Shown here: positions 24,030 through 31,670 of the stretch, piece after piece
Layout: the number at the start of each line of letters is the position of its first letter
How positions within the stretch are numbered: the first letter of the stretch is position 1
Assembly: GCA_023419315.1 (NCBI GenBank)
Contig: JAEZYE010000047.1
Location: 1 to 40,589, forward strand
Length of the DNA stretch: 40,589 bases
Direction of reading: 5' to 3'
From: Pseudomonadota bacterium
Lineage (GTDB): Bacteria > Pseudomonadota > Gammaproteobacteria > Xanthomonadales > Xanthomonadaceae
Program-made: the position numbers and the translations under genes
Notes under the pieces: model-generated
The model's database searches: none
The model's input: the letters and a program-made list of their open reading frames with translations, nothing else
Told to the model about the DNA's origin: nothing

Positions 24030-24752
24030 ATGCATCCGCAACCGACGAACCGCGACGCGTTCTGGCGTTCGGCCGACCAGGCCAAGGAAGCAACTGAAGC
24101 CCTCGCCGCACAGAAGATGACTGTGCTGGAAGACATGCCGATTGATGCGCTGCGCAGGTTCTGCGTGCAGTACCGCTTCTTCACCATCGATTACATCGGC
24201 GACCTCGCCTTGCTGGTGGCGCGCCTGCCGTTCGGCGGGCTGCGCAGCCTGCTGGGCCAGATCCTGAGCGAAGAACTCGGCGAAGGCGATCCGGCGAAGG
24301 CGCATCCCACCGTGTACGACCGCTTCCTGCTGAGCATCGGCGTGCGCCCGGAAGAACTGGAACCGCCGCTGCCGACCAACGAACGCATCCTCAAGGGCCT
24401 CACGCGCGATCTCTCCACCAATCCGGTCGCCTACGGCGTAGGCCTGCGTGGCATGGGCGGCGAATGCCTGTGCCAGACGTATCTGTCCGTGATGTTCGAT
24501 CACCTGAAACTCAATCCCTGGATGCGCGAACACGAAGCGTCAATCGACTGGGAGTTCTGGACCATCCATACCGGTGAAGAAGACATCGTGCACGGTGAAC
24601 TGACGCGCGCGGCGATCGACCACTACCTGCAGGAAGACGCCAGCGTGCTGCCGGAACTTGCCAAGGGCTACGCGCGCAGCATCAGCGCATGGAACCTGTT
24701 CTGGCAGAACATCCTCGATGCGACGACGCCGCAACTGGAAGCCGCTTCGTGA
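24030..24752 (+). CDS. Haem-oxygenase-like diiron (HDO) protein, iron-containing redox enzyme family
   Basis: This 240-residue, largely helical protein resembles the haem-oxygenase-like diiron oxidase/oxygenase superfamily (IPR: iron-containing redox enzyme type). The helix pattern SEELGEGDPAKAHPTVYDRF (80-99) gives candidate ligands E82 and H92. E145 lies in GMGGECLCQ, and the segment EFWTIHTGEEDIVHGE (175-190) offers H180, D185 and H188. This E/H then H/D/H layout is that of HDO metal sites. Such enzymes oxidise small substrates, including fatty acids and amino acids, using O2. The ATG at 24030 follows AGGAAAT. Its stop overlaps the start of the VOC gene (GTGA), so the two proteins are made together and may act on the same small molecule. 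The substrate is unknown. Confidence 0.75.
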   Translation: MHPQPTNRDAFWRSADQAKEATEALAAQKMTVLEDMPIDALRRFCVQYRFFTIDYIGDLALLVARLPFGGLRSLLGQILSEELGEGDPAKAHPTVYDRFLLSIGVRPEELEPPLPTNERILKGLTRDLSTNPVAYGVGLRGMGGECLCQTYLSVMFDHLKLNPWMREHEASIDWEFWTIHTGEEDIVHGELTRAAIDHYLQEDASVLPELAKGYARSISAWNLFWQNILDATTPQLEAAS

Positions 24753-25171
24753 GCAGCCGCATCACCCAGTTCCACCTCGCCTTCCCGGTGCGCGACCTGG
24801 ATGAAGCGCGGCGCTTCTACGGCGGTGTGCTCGGCTGTCCGCAGGGCCGCAGCGATGTTTCCTACCAGGACTTCGATTTCTTCGGACATCACCTGGTCGC
24901 GCACATCGCCGATGCGGACCAGCCCCTGCACGGGGGGCGCTTCGATGGCGAGGCAGTGCCGGTGCCGCATTTCGGCATGAACCTGGATCGCGTTTCGTGG
25001 GAAAGCCTGGCCAGGCGGCTGAAGGACGCCGACGTCGACTTCCACGAAGAACCGCACCTTCGCCTGAAGGGCAAGCCGGGCCAGCACGTCACCATGTTCC
25101 TGTTCGACCCGTCCGGCAACGCGCTGGAATTCAAGTCGTTCGACGATCCGGAACAGACGTTCATTCCGTGA
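24749..25171 (+). CDS. VOC (glyoxalase/dioxygenase fold) family protein
   Basis: This 140-residue protein has the vicinal oxygen chelate fold: a first beta-alpha-beta-beta-beta module starts at ITQFHLAFPVRDLDEARRFY (3-22) and a second at about 75 (VPHFGMNLDRVSWESLARRL). Candidate metal ligands are H8 in the first module, H79 or so in VPHFGM, and E131 in FLFDPSGNALEFKSF. VOC enzymes are metal-dependent lyases, isomerases, dioxygenases or resistance proteins, so the family name alone does not give the reaction. The start is the GTG at 24749, in the GTGA overlap with the diiron gene. It ends 15 bp before the convergent M61 peptidase gene. Confidence 0.88.
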   Translation: MSSRITQFHLAFPVRDLDEARRFYGGVLGCPQGRSDVSYQDFDFFGHHLVAHIADADQPLHGGRFDGEAVPVPHFGMNLDRVSWESLARRLKDADVDFHEEPHLRLKGKPGQHVTMFLFDPSGNALEFKSFDDPEQTFIP

Positions 25172-25186
25172 CATCGAATCCCGCGG

Positions 25187-27103
25187 TCACTGCGGCGCGA
25201 GAATTTCGCCGAGGTGATCGTGGCTGTGCGGAATCCGCCGCAGGTGCGGATAGCGCAAGCCACCGCTGTACTCCACGCGCACGGTCCGATACTGCTCACC
25301 TTGCCGCAGCAGCAGTTCGAGCGGCGCGCGGCTTGATCCGGCCGATGTGATCGCGCGCTTCAGCCGTTCGCTGCTGTATGCCAGCCCATCAACCGCAACC
25401 AGCGTCATGTCGCGCGCGATGCCGGCACGGTGGGCCGGCGAATTCCACAGCGACTCGACGATGCCGCCGTCGCCATCGATGCGCAGGCCGAGCGAAAACC
25501 GCAGATCATCATAGCCGCCGGCCGATTCCGCATCGGTGATCGCGGCGTTCGGTTCCTCGCTGTAGATCAGCTCCCAACCGCTGCGCTCGAGCCCGTCCAG
25601 TTCGACGCGTTTGCCGACGCCATGCAGGCGCGCGTCGATGAATGCGTTCCAGTCGCTGGCCTGCACGCGCGTCAGCGTGTCGATGATGTCGGCCTGCCCG
25701 TACAGCGAAATGGCTGCGTCGGCGCTGGCGCCGGCATGGAAGCGGCGGGCGAAGTCGTCCAGTGTGCGACGCCCGCCCGAAAGCTCGCGCATGCGTGCGT
25801 CGATGGCCAGCCACAGCAGCGAACCTTCGGCATAGAAATCGTAGCCGCGCTGCCAACTGCCCCACGCCTGCGGAGCGTCGTTGAAATCGATGATGCCCTG
25901 GTGCACGGTGTCGCCGAGATCACGCCACTCGCGGCCGGCCTGCACGTCGGCGGTGGCCAGCGTGTTCGCCAGCACGGCGCGCGCCTGTTCCTGCGTCCAC
26001 AGGCCCGACCGCGCGGCCAGCACCACGGCCCAGTACTGCGTCTGCCCTTCATAGACCCACAGAAGCGAATTGTCGGCCGGCACGTTGTAATGCGGCGCCC
26101 ACGTGGTCGCCGGACGCCGGAACTTGCCGCTCCACGCATGCACGTATTCGTGTGGCAGCAGATCGTTGTCGATGAAAGCGGCGGTACCGCGCAGGTAATC
26201 CGCGTAGGTGCCGTTCTCGCTCGACTGGCGGTGCTCCAGGCCGATGCCGGAGAAGCTGTCGGACAGTGCGAGCAGGAAATCGTAGTGTGCGAACGGACGC
26301 GGGCCGAACACGCGATCCGCCTGTTTCACGAGCGCGCGGTGCGCTTCGATCATGGCCGGCGTCGCATCGAGTTGCTCGGCGGTGTCGGCCATCGCATTCA
26401 ATCTCACCGGCGTCTTGCCGGTATCGAGATCGAATCGGCGGAAGTGCTCGCCCGCGTAGACCGGTGAATCAATCAGCGTCATCAGATCGACTTCGGCATA
26501 ACGCTGCTCGCCGTCGGCGCTGGCCGGTTCGCCGCGCAATGCGGTGGCGGATTGCCAGCCTGCCGGCAGCCGCAGGCGCGGTGCGACGCGGATGCGGCGT
26601 GCATCGTGGCCAGCCGGATACAGCAGCACGCGGTGCCATTGCAGCGACAGCATGCGCGGCGTCATCGCCACGCGCCCCTGTGCGCTGGACGTTGGCGACA
26701 GGTACTGGAACTCGATGTCCAGCACCTGCACGCCTGCCGGTACGTCCATGCGGAAGGCGTACATGTCGAGCGGGTCGCGCGTCCACGCAACCGGTTCACC
26801 ATTGCCGCGAATCACCAGGCCGGCGATCTGGTTGATGGGCCCGGTCGGCGCGTGGTTGCCGGGAATCCATTTCGGGTACCACAAGGTCAGCGGTCCGGAC
26901 TGCACCGGAATGCGTTGGCGCACGTGCTGCACGCGCCGCGCGATGTCGCTTGCATCCACGTCCAGCAGGATCGTGCCGGGGTAATCGCGATCCGCCACCT
27001 CCATCACCCGCGCGTCGGCCTGCGCCGATGCCGGTGCAATGAAGCAGGCGCACAGCAGCGTGCAGGCCAGCAGGATTCGTGCGCTCAAGCAGATGGCCGG
27101 CAT
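25187..27103 (-). CDS. Secreted M61 family aminopeptidase with PDZ domain
   Basis: This 638-residue exported metallopeptidase belongs to family M61 (glycyl aminopeptidase type). The signal peptide spans residues 1 to about 27 (LLACTLLCACFIAPASAQ). An N-terminal beta domain precedes the catalytic region. Zinc ligands are H318 and H322 in HEYVHAW, with E319 as catalytic base, and E352 in YEGQTQYW as the likely third ligand. A PDZ domain occupies about 530-610 (FSLGLRIDGDGGIVESLWNS, then AGIARDMTLVAVDGL) and probably positions peptide substrates. The ATG at 27103 precedes the signal peptide; the earlier in-frame start is 33 residues upstream in sequence not resembling the family. A perfect 14-bp palindrome lies 36 bp upstream. 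It may be read with the two genes before it, since 95 bp separate them. Confidence 0.93.
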   Translation of the reverse strand: MPAICLSARILLACTLLCACFIAPASAQADARVMEVADRDYPGTILLDVDASDIARRVQHVRQRIPVQSGPLTLWYPKWIPGNHAPTGPINQIAGLVIRGNGEPVAWTRDPLDMYAFRMDVPAGVQVLDIEFQYLSPTSSAQGRVAMTPRMLSLQWHRVLLYPAGHDARRIRVAPRLRLPAGWQSATALRGEPASADGEQRYAEVDLMTLIDSPVYAGEHFRRFDLDTGKTPVRLNAMADTAEQLDATPAMIEAHRALVKQADRVFGPRPFAHYDFLLALSDSFSGIGLEHRQSSENGTYADYLRGTAAFIDNDLLPHEYVHAWSGKFRRPATTWAPHYNVPADNSLLWVYEGQTQYWAVVLAARSGLWTQEQARAVLANTLATADVQAGREWRDLGDTVHQGIIDFNDAPQAWGSWQRGYDFYAEGSLLWLAIDARMRELSGGRRTLDDFARRFHAGASADAAISLYGQADIIDTLTRVQASDWNAFIDARLHGVGKRVELDGLERSGWELIYSEEPNAAITDAESAGGYDDLRFSLGLRIDGDGGIVESLWNSPAHRAGIARDMTLVAVDGLAYSSERLKRAITSAGSSRAPLELLLRQGEQYRTVRVEYSGGLRYPHLRRIPHSHDHLGEILAPQ

Positions 27104-27138
27104 GCCGACGGTCTCCGTACGGGATTCGAGGGAAGGAT

Positions 27139-27152
27139 GACAGGATCCTGTC
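27139..27152. promoter_or_regulatory. Perfect palindrome upstream of the M61 peptidase
   Basis: GACAGGATCCTGTC is a perfect 14-bp palindrome in the 95-bp gap between the methyltransferase stop and the peptidase start. It could be an operator or a hairpin ending the upstream transcript; no T-run is present on the minus strand and no matching site exists elsewhere that I noticed. Confidence 0.4.
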
Positions 27153-27198
27153 TTCCAGTTGACGAACGACGGCGAGGATTCCCCCGCCGCGACGCCGC

Positions 27199-27795
27199 TC
27201 ACGCCTTGCGCCAGACCAGGCAGCGGTTGTTGGCCGGCATGGTGGCGTCGTCGATCAACAGCAAGCCCTGTTCGCGCGCGAGCGCATCGACGGCTTCGAA
27301 ATCGCGGATGCCGGATGCCGGATCACGCGCCCGCAGCCATCCGTCGAACTCGCGGTTGCTGTCGCTGGTGTAGCGCCCGTCGTAGTTGAAGGGCCCGTAC
27401 ACGATGAGCGATCCGCGCGCGCCGATCACGCTCGCCACGCCACGGAAGAAGTTCTGTACGGAAGGCCACGCCATGATGTGCAGCGTGTTGGCGCTGAACG
27501 CCGCATCGAAGCGTGCGTCCGGCCATTCACCGTCCACATCGAGCGCCAGCGGCTCGGGGGTGTTGGGGAGTCCGGTCTCGTCCAGCCACTGGCGGATGCC
27601 GGGCAGGTGTTCTTCGCGATCGGACGTCTGCCACGTCAACCGCGGCATCTTCATGGCGAAATGGACGGCGTGCTGGCCGGTGCCGCTGCCGATCTCCAGC
27701 ACGCGCCGCACTTCGGCGAAGTGATGGCGCAGCACCGCGAGGATGGGATCGCGGTTGCGGTCGCAGGATGGCGAATGCGGCTTGTCGTCCTGCAT
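27199..27795 (-). CDS. DUF938 family SAM-dependent methyltransferase
   Basis: This 198-residue protein is a class I methyltransferase of the DUF938 family. The SAM-binding motif VLEIGSGTGQHAVHFA is at about 33-48. An acidic motif II-like stretch (LALDVDGEWPDARFDAAF) and ANTLHIMAW follow at 84-111, and YGPFNYDGRYTSDSN at about 135-149 is strongly typical of DUF938. The substrate is unknown for the family. The ATG at 27795 comes 2 bp after the stop of the NYN gene and has no ribosome site of its own, so it is probably translated by coupling. An in-frame TTG two codons earlier is less likely. The pairing with an RNA-directed protein invites, but does not prove, an RNA substrate. Confidence 0.88.
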   Translation of the reverse strand: MQDDKPHSPSCDRNRDPILAVLRHHFAEVRRVLEIGSGTGQHAVHFAMKMPRLTWQTSDREEHLPGIRQWLDETGLPNTPEPLALDVDGEWPDARFDAAFSANTLHIMAWPSVQNFFRGVASVIGARGSLIVYGPFNYDGRYTSDSNREFDGWLRARDPASGIRDFEAVDALAREQGLLLIDDATMPANNRCLVWRKA

Positions 27796-27797
27796 GT

Positions 27798-28664
27798 TCA
27801 ATCGCGCCAGCGGACGAAGATGCGGCGGCTGGCGTTGCCGTCGCCGCCACGTTCTTCCATCACGAAATGCTTGGGATGCTGCTGCAGCAGATCACTCAGC
27901 TTCTTCTTGCCGTACAGGCGCGGATCGAAATCCGGGCGAATCTTGACGAGGTAGCTGCCGACGGTGCCGAGGAAGGCCCAGCCTTGATCGTCGGAGGCCT
28001 CTTCGATGGCCTGCCGGATCAGTTTCAACGGGAAGGCTTCGTTGCGAGCCGGTTCGGCGGGCGCAGCGACAGCCGGTTCGGATTCAACCGGTGCCGTCGT
28101 CGCGGTGGGTTCGGCGATCGACGCGGCTTTCTTCGCGGACTTGGCGGCGGCCTTCCTGGCCGCCTTCTTCGCCGGCTGTGGCGCGGGCACGGGCGGAGGC
28201 GTCTCGCTGCGCAGCACTTCGGTGTACACGAACTTGTTGCAGGCCTGCACGAACGCGTCCGGCGTCTTGCGCTCGCCGAAGCCGTAGACGGTCATGCCGC
28301 CTTCGCGCAGGCGCTGCGCCAGGCGGGTGAAATCGCTGTCGCTCGACACCAGGCAGAAGCCATCCAGACGCTGCGTGTAGAGCAGATCCATGGCATCGAT
28401 GATCAGCGAACTGTCGGTCGCGTTCTTGCCGCTGGTGTAGGCGAACTGCTGCACCGGCGCGATCGAATGCTTGAGCAGCGCCTGCTTCCATTGCGTCATC
28501 CGCGTGCTGGTGAAGTCGCCGTAGATGCGCTTGACGCTCATCTCGCCGTACTTGGCGATTTCCGACAGCAGGCCTTCGATGACCGACGGCTGCGCGTTGT
28601 CGGCATCGATCAGGACGGCCAGCCGATCATCATTGTCGGAACGGGCGGAACTCTTGGACTTCAT
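27798..28664 (-). CDS. NYN domain protein with C-terminal OST-HTH/LOTUS domain
   Basis: This 288-residue protein has an N-terminal NYN (PIN-like) nuclease domain (about 14-150). Its acidic residues are D20 and D22 (LIDADNAQPS), D84 and D91 (NATDSSLIIDAMDLL), and D109/D111 (SSDSDF). This set is expected to bind a metal and cut RNA. A linker at about 155-207 is rich in Lys, Ala and Pro (KKAARKAAAKSAKKAA, histone H1-like) and is probably disordered and nucleic-acid binding. The C-terminal part (about 210-288) matches the OST-HTH/LOTUS fold, an RNA-binding domain. The ATG at 28664 starts directly before the NYN domain. It heads a pair with the DUF938 methyltransferase. Function in bacteria is not well defined; RNA processing is the best guess. 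Confidence 0.9.
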   Translation of the reverse strand: MKSKSSARSDNDDRLAVLIDADNAQPSVIEGLLSEIAKYGEMSVKRIYGDFTSTRMTQWKQALLKHSIAPVQQFAYTSGKNATDSSLIIDAMDLLYTQRLDGFCLVSSDSDFTRLAQRLREGGMTVYGFGERKTPDAFVQACNKFVYTEVLRSETPPPVPAPQPAKKAARKAAAKSAKKAASIAEPTATTAPVESEPAVAAPAEPARNEAFPLKLIRQAIEEASDDQGWAFLGTVGSYLVKIRPDFDPRLYGKKKLSDLLQQHPKHFVMEERGGDGNASRRIFVRWRD

Positions 28665-28746
28665 CGCGGTGGCGCCGGTGGGTGTCGGCGCGACTATGCC
28701 TGCGGTGCGCCGGTGCCGCAACGTGCATCGCGCCGTGCCAAAAAGA

Positions 28747-28770
28747 AAGGGCGGAGTGATCCGCCCTTTC
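28747..28770 (-). terminator. Rho-independent terminator of the M13 peptidase gene
   Basis: AAAGGGCGGA (28747-28756) pairs with TCCGCCCTTT (28761-28770) around GTGA. On the minus strand it is followed by TTTCTTTTT, a good terminator tail, 18 bp after the M13 gene stop. Confidence 0.88.
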
Positions 28771-28788
28771 CCTCAGCTTGACTGCACG

Positions 28789-30894
28789 TCACCAGATTTT
28801 GACGCGGTCCTTCGGCTCCAGGTACAGCTTCTCGCCGGCCTTGGCCGGGAAAGCTTCGTACCACGCATCGACGTTGCGCACCGTTTGCGCGCGCCAGCGG
28901 CCCGGCGCGTGGCCATCGCCGATGACCTGCGCGCGCAGTGCGGCGTCACGCGTCTTGCTGCGCCACGCCTGTGCGTAGGCGATGAAGAAGCGCTGGTCGC
29001 CGGTCAGTCCCTCGATCACCGGCGCCGGCTTGCCGCCGAGCGACTTCCTGTAAGCCTGGTACGCGGCCGCGAGACCGGCGACGTCGGCGATGTTCTCGCC
29101 CAGCGTCTGCTGGCCGTTGATGTGCAGGCCGGGCAGCGGTTCATAGGCGTCGTACTGCGCGACCAGTCGATCGCCGACGGCCTTGAAGTGCGCGGCGTCT
29201 TCCGGCGTCCACCAGTTGCGCAGGCGGCCCTGCTCGTCGAACTCGGCGCCCATGTTGTCGAAACCGTGGCTGACCTCGTGGCCGATCACCGCACCGATTG
29301 CGCCGTAGTTGGCGGCCGGATCGGCCTTGGGATCGAAGAACGGCGCTTCGAGGATCGCGGCCGGGAAGTTCATCGCGTTCTGCAGCGGCAGCTGCACCGC
29401 GTTCACTTCCTGCGCCAGCATCCACCATTCGCCGCGATCCGGCGCCTGTCCGAGCTTGGCGCGCTGGTGGCGGTATTCGTATTCCTCCGCACGCAGACGG
29501 TTGCCCAGCGGATCATCGGCGCGGATTTCGAGGCCGGAATAATCGCGCCACTTCTCCGGATAGCCGACGCTCACGCGCATGGTCTCGGCCTTGGCCTTGG
29601 CCTTCTGCCTGGTTTCCGGCGTCATCCATTCCAGCTTGTCGATGCCTTCGCGGAACGCGGCCAGGATGTTCTGCACCATCTCCTCGACCTGCGCCTTCGA
29701 CGTAGCCGGGAAATATTTCTGCACGTAGATCTGTCCGACCGCGTCACCCAGGCTGGCGTCGACCGAACCCAATGCGCGCTTCCAGCGATCACGCTGCTTG
29801 GGCGTGCCCTGCAGCGTCTTGCCGTAGAACTCGAACGACAGATCCGCGTACGCCTTCGGCAGCAGTCCGGCGCTGTGGTTGATCGCATGGAAATGCAGAT
29901 AGTCCTTCCACGCCTGCAACGGCTCGGAGGCCACCAGTCCCGACAGCTTGCGGATGGCGTCCGGCTGCCAGGCGATCAGCACGCTCTGGTCGGCCAGCCC
30001 GGCGGATTCGAGGAAGGCGGGCCATTCGATGCCCGGCGCCTTGCTTGCAAGCGTGGCGGTTTCCCACGGGTTGTTCGCCTTGTGCACGTCCTGGGTGTCG
30101 ACGATGGTGGCGTGCGCGCGCGCAATCTTCATTTCCAGATCGAAGATCGATTTGGCCCTGGCGGCGGCATCGGCTTCGCTGGCGCCGGCCAGCTTCAGCA
30201 CGTTCGCGATGTACGCGCGGTACTGATCGCGATAGGCGGCCATCTCCTTGTCGGCGGACACGTAGTACTCGCGATCCGGCAGGCCCAGGCCGCCCTGCAT
30301 CAGGTAGCCGACATTCTTCGACGGATCTTCCAGTCCCTGCGCGACGAACAGGCCGAACAGGTTCTCGGTCGAATAGTTGGTCGCATTGAGCGGATCGGTA
30401 TCGGCGCGCAGGGTGCTGCCGAGGTAATGCGAAAGATCGGCCTTGGAGGCAATCGCCGCGACCTGGTCCAGCTTGGGCTGCAACGGCGCCAGGCCACGCT
30501 GTTCGATGCCGGCTTCATCCATGAACGCGATGTAGTAGTCGGCGATCTTGCGTTCCTTGCTGCCTGCGGCCGGATTCGATTTGGCCAGGCCCTGCACCAG
30601 TTCGGCGTTGCGTTGTTCGGCCTTCTGGAACACTTCCAGGAACACGCCCGTGCTGGAGCGGTCATCGGGAATCTGCGCTGTCTTGCGCCACGTGCCACTC
30701 GCGTATTCGTCGAAGTCGTCGCCCGGCGCGATCGATTTGTCGATGCCGGCCAGATCGATGCCGATGGTGGGCGCGGCGGCCGGCGCCGGCGCTTGCGCCT
30801 GCGTGGATGGAGCGGGCGTTTCAGGGCTGCGATCGCAGGCGCTGAGGGCGGTGCCCAGGGCCACGGTCAGCAGGAGCAAACGGGGAGTGCGCAT
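28789..30894 (-). CDS. M13 family (neprilysin-like) metallopeptidase, lipoprotein
   Basis: This 701-residue zinc endopeptidase belongs to family M13. Residues 1-19 form a lipoprotein signal (lipobox LSAC, C20), so it is anchored to a membrane on the outside of the cytoplasm. A low-complexity Pro/Ala/Gln spacer follows to about residue 43. The zinc motif is H539-EVS-H543 (GHEVSHGFDN), with E540 as base. The third ligand is E600 in GENIADVAG. R668-type residues in APGRWRAQTVRN match the substrate-binding arginine, and the protein ends KIW as is usual for the family. The family's NAxY motif is partly altered (VNAVQLP at 497-503), which may affect substrate preference. GAGG precedes the ATG at 30894. 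It is followed by a clear terminator, so it is probably transcribed alone. Confidence 0.95.
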   Translation of the reverse strand: MRTPRLLLLTVALGTALSACDRSPETPAPSTQAQAPAPAAAPTIGIDLAGIDKSIAPGDDFDEYASGTWRKTAQIPDDRSSTGVFLEVFQKAEQRNAELVQGLAKSNPAAGSKERKIADYYIAFMDEAGIEQRGLAPLQPKLDQVAAIASKADLSHYLGSTLRADTDPLNATNYSTENLFGLFVAQGLEDPSKNVGYLMQGGLGLPDREYYVSADKEMAAYRDQYRAYIANVLKLAGASEADAAARAKSIFDLEMKIARAHATIVDTQDVHKANNPWETATLASKAPGIEWPAFLESAGLADQSVLIAWQPDAIRKLSGLVASEPLQAWKDYLHFHAINHSAGLLPKAYADLSFEFYGKTLQGTPKQRDRWKRALGSVDASLGDAVGQIYVQKYFPATSKAQVEEMVQNILAAFREGIDKLEWMTPETRQKAKAKAETMRVSVGYPEKWRDYSGLEIRADDPLGNRLRAEEYEYRHQRAKLGQAPDRGEWWMLAQEVNAVQLPLQNAMNFPAAILEAPFFDPKADPAANYGAIGAVIGHEVSHGFDNMGAEFDEQGRLRNWWTPEDAAHFKAVGDRLVAQYDAYEPLPGLHINGQQTLGENIADVAGLAAAYQAYRKSLGGKPAPVIEGLTGDQRFFIAYAQAWRSKTRDAALRAQVIGDGHAPGRWRAQTVRNVDAWYEAFPAKAGEKLYLEPKDRVKIW

Positions 30895-31035
30895 GGAAAA
30901 CCTCGGAGCGGAGCAAAGTCGCCCACGATACGCCCGCAGCAAGGGCCAACGGCATGTGCGGAAGGTCATTGGCGGACATGAACGGCATCCGCCGTCCTGA
31001 TCCCGTTACGTCCCGCTTCCCCGCCTTCGCCCCGG

Positions 31036-31515
31036 TCAATCGGCAATCGGCAGGCTCAGCGTTTCCTTCACTTCCTCCATCACGATGTAGCTCTTGGATT
31101 CGCGCACATGCGGCAGCGTCAGCAGGGTGCTGCCCAGCAGCTTGCGGTACGAGGCCATCTCGGAAATGCGCGCCTTGATCAGGTAGTCGAAATCGCCGGA
31201 CACCAGGTGGCACTCCAGCACGTTCGGCAGGCGCAGAGCGGCGCGGCGGAATTCTTCGAAGATGTCGCCCGATTTGTACGACAGGCTGATTTCCACGAAC
31301 ACCAGCAGGTTCGCCTTGAGGTACTGCGGATCCAGGCGGGCGTAATAGCCGGTGATGACGCCGTCGCGCTCCAGCCGGCGCACGCGCTCGGTGCAGGGCG
31401 TGGTGGACAGGCCTACCCGTTCGCCCAGTTCGGTGAAGGAAATCCGGCCCTCTTCCTGCAACACGCGCAGGATGTTGCGGTCGATCTTGTCCAGTTCGCG
31501 GCGGCGGGCGGTCAT
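31036..31515 (-). CDS. Lrp/AsnC family transcriptional regulator of D-alanine catabolism
   Basis: This 159-residue regulator has an N-terminal helix-turn-helix (about 8-60: LDKIDRNILRVLQEEGRISF, LGERVGLSTTPCTERVRRLE, GVITGYYARLDP). A RAM amino-acid-sensing domain follows (about 70-150: VFVEISL, VLECHLVSGDFDYLIKARI). It is divergent from dadA. In Pseudomonas and relatives an Lrp-type protein next to dadA-dadX (DadR/BkdR-like) activates alanine catabolism in response to alanine, so the same role is inferred here. CCGGAG precedes the ATG. Effector is probably L- or D-alanine. Confidence 0.92.
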   Translation of the reverse strand: MTARRRELDKIDRNILRVLQEEGRISFTELGERVGLSTTPCTERVRRLERDGVITGYYARLDPQYLKANLLVFVEISLSYKSGDIFEEFRRAALRLPNVLECHLVSGDFDYLIKARISEMASYRKLLGSTLLTLPHVRESKSYIVMEEVKETLSLPIAD

Positions 31516-31670
31516 GGGAACTCCGGAAGCAGGCGGGTTTTCGGGGAATTTACCCGAGTACCGGCCTTAATACGGAAAATATCGCTGGATAGCCATCTCT
31601 ATACTCGCCGAACTCAGGCGCCCGGCCGACTGGTCCAGGGAAATGTCTGGAATCCATTTTCGGAGCAATC
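31516..31670. promoter_or_regulatory. Divergent regulator/dadA control region
   Basis: These 155 bp separate the Lrp-type gene and dadA. A good -10 TATACT lies at 31600-31605 for dadA, without a clear -35, as expected of an activated promoter. The stretch around 31566-31590 (TTAATACGGAAAATATCG) is locally AT-rich and is the likely Lrp-type binding zone. GGAGC precedes the dadA start. Confidence 0.5.

Noticed and set aside
22868..25171. A complete antiviral or DNA-modification island around the QueC-like gene
   Set aside because: No restriction, nuclease, helicase or cyclase gene, no mobile element and no composition shift are seen next to it; only the isolated protein is unusual.
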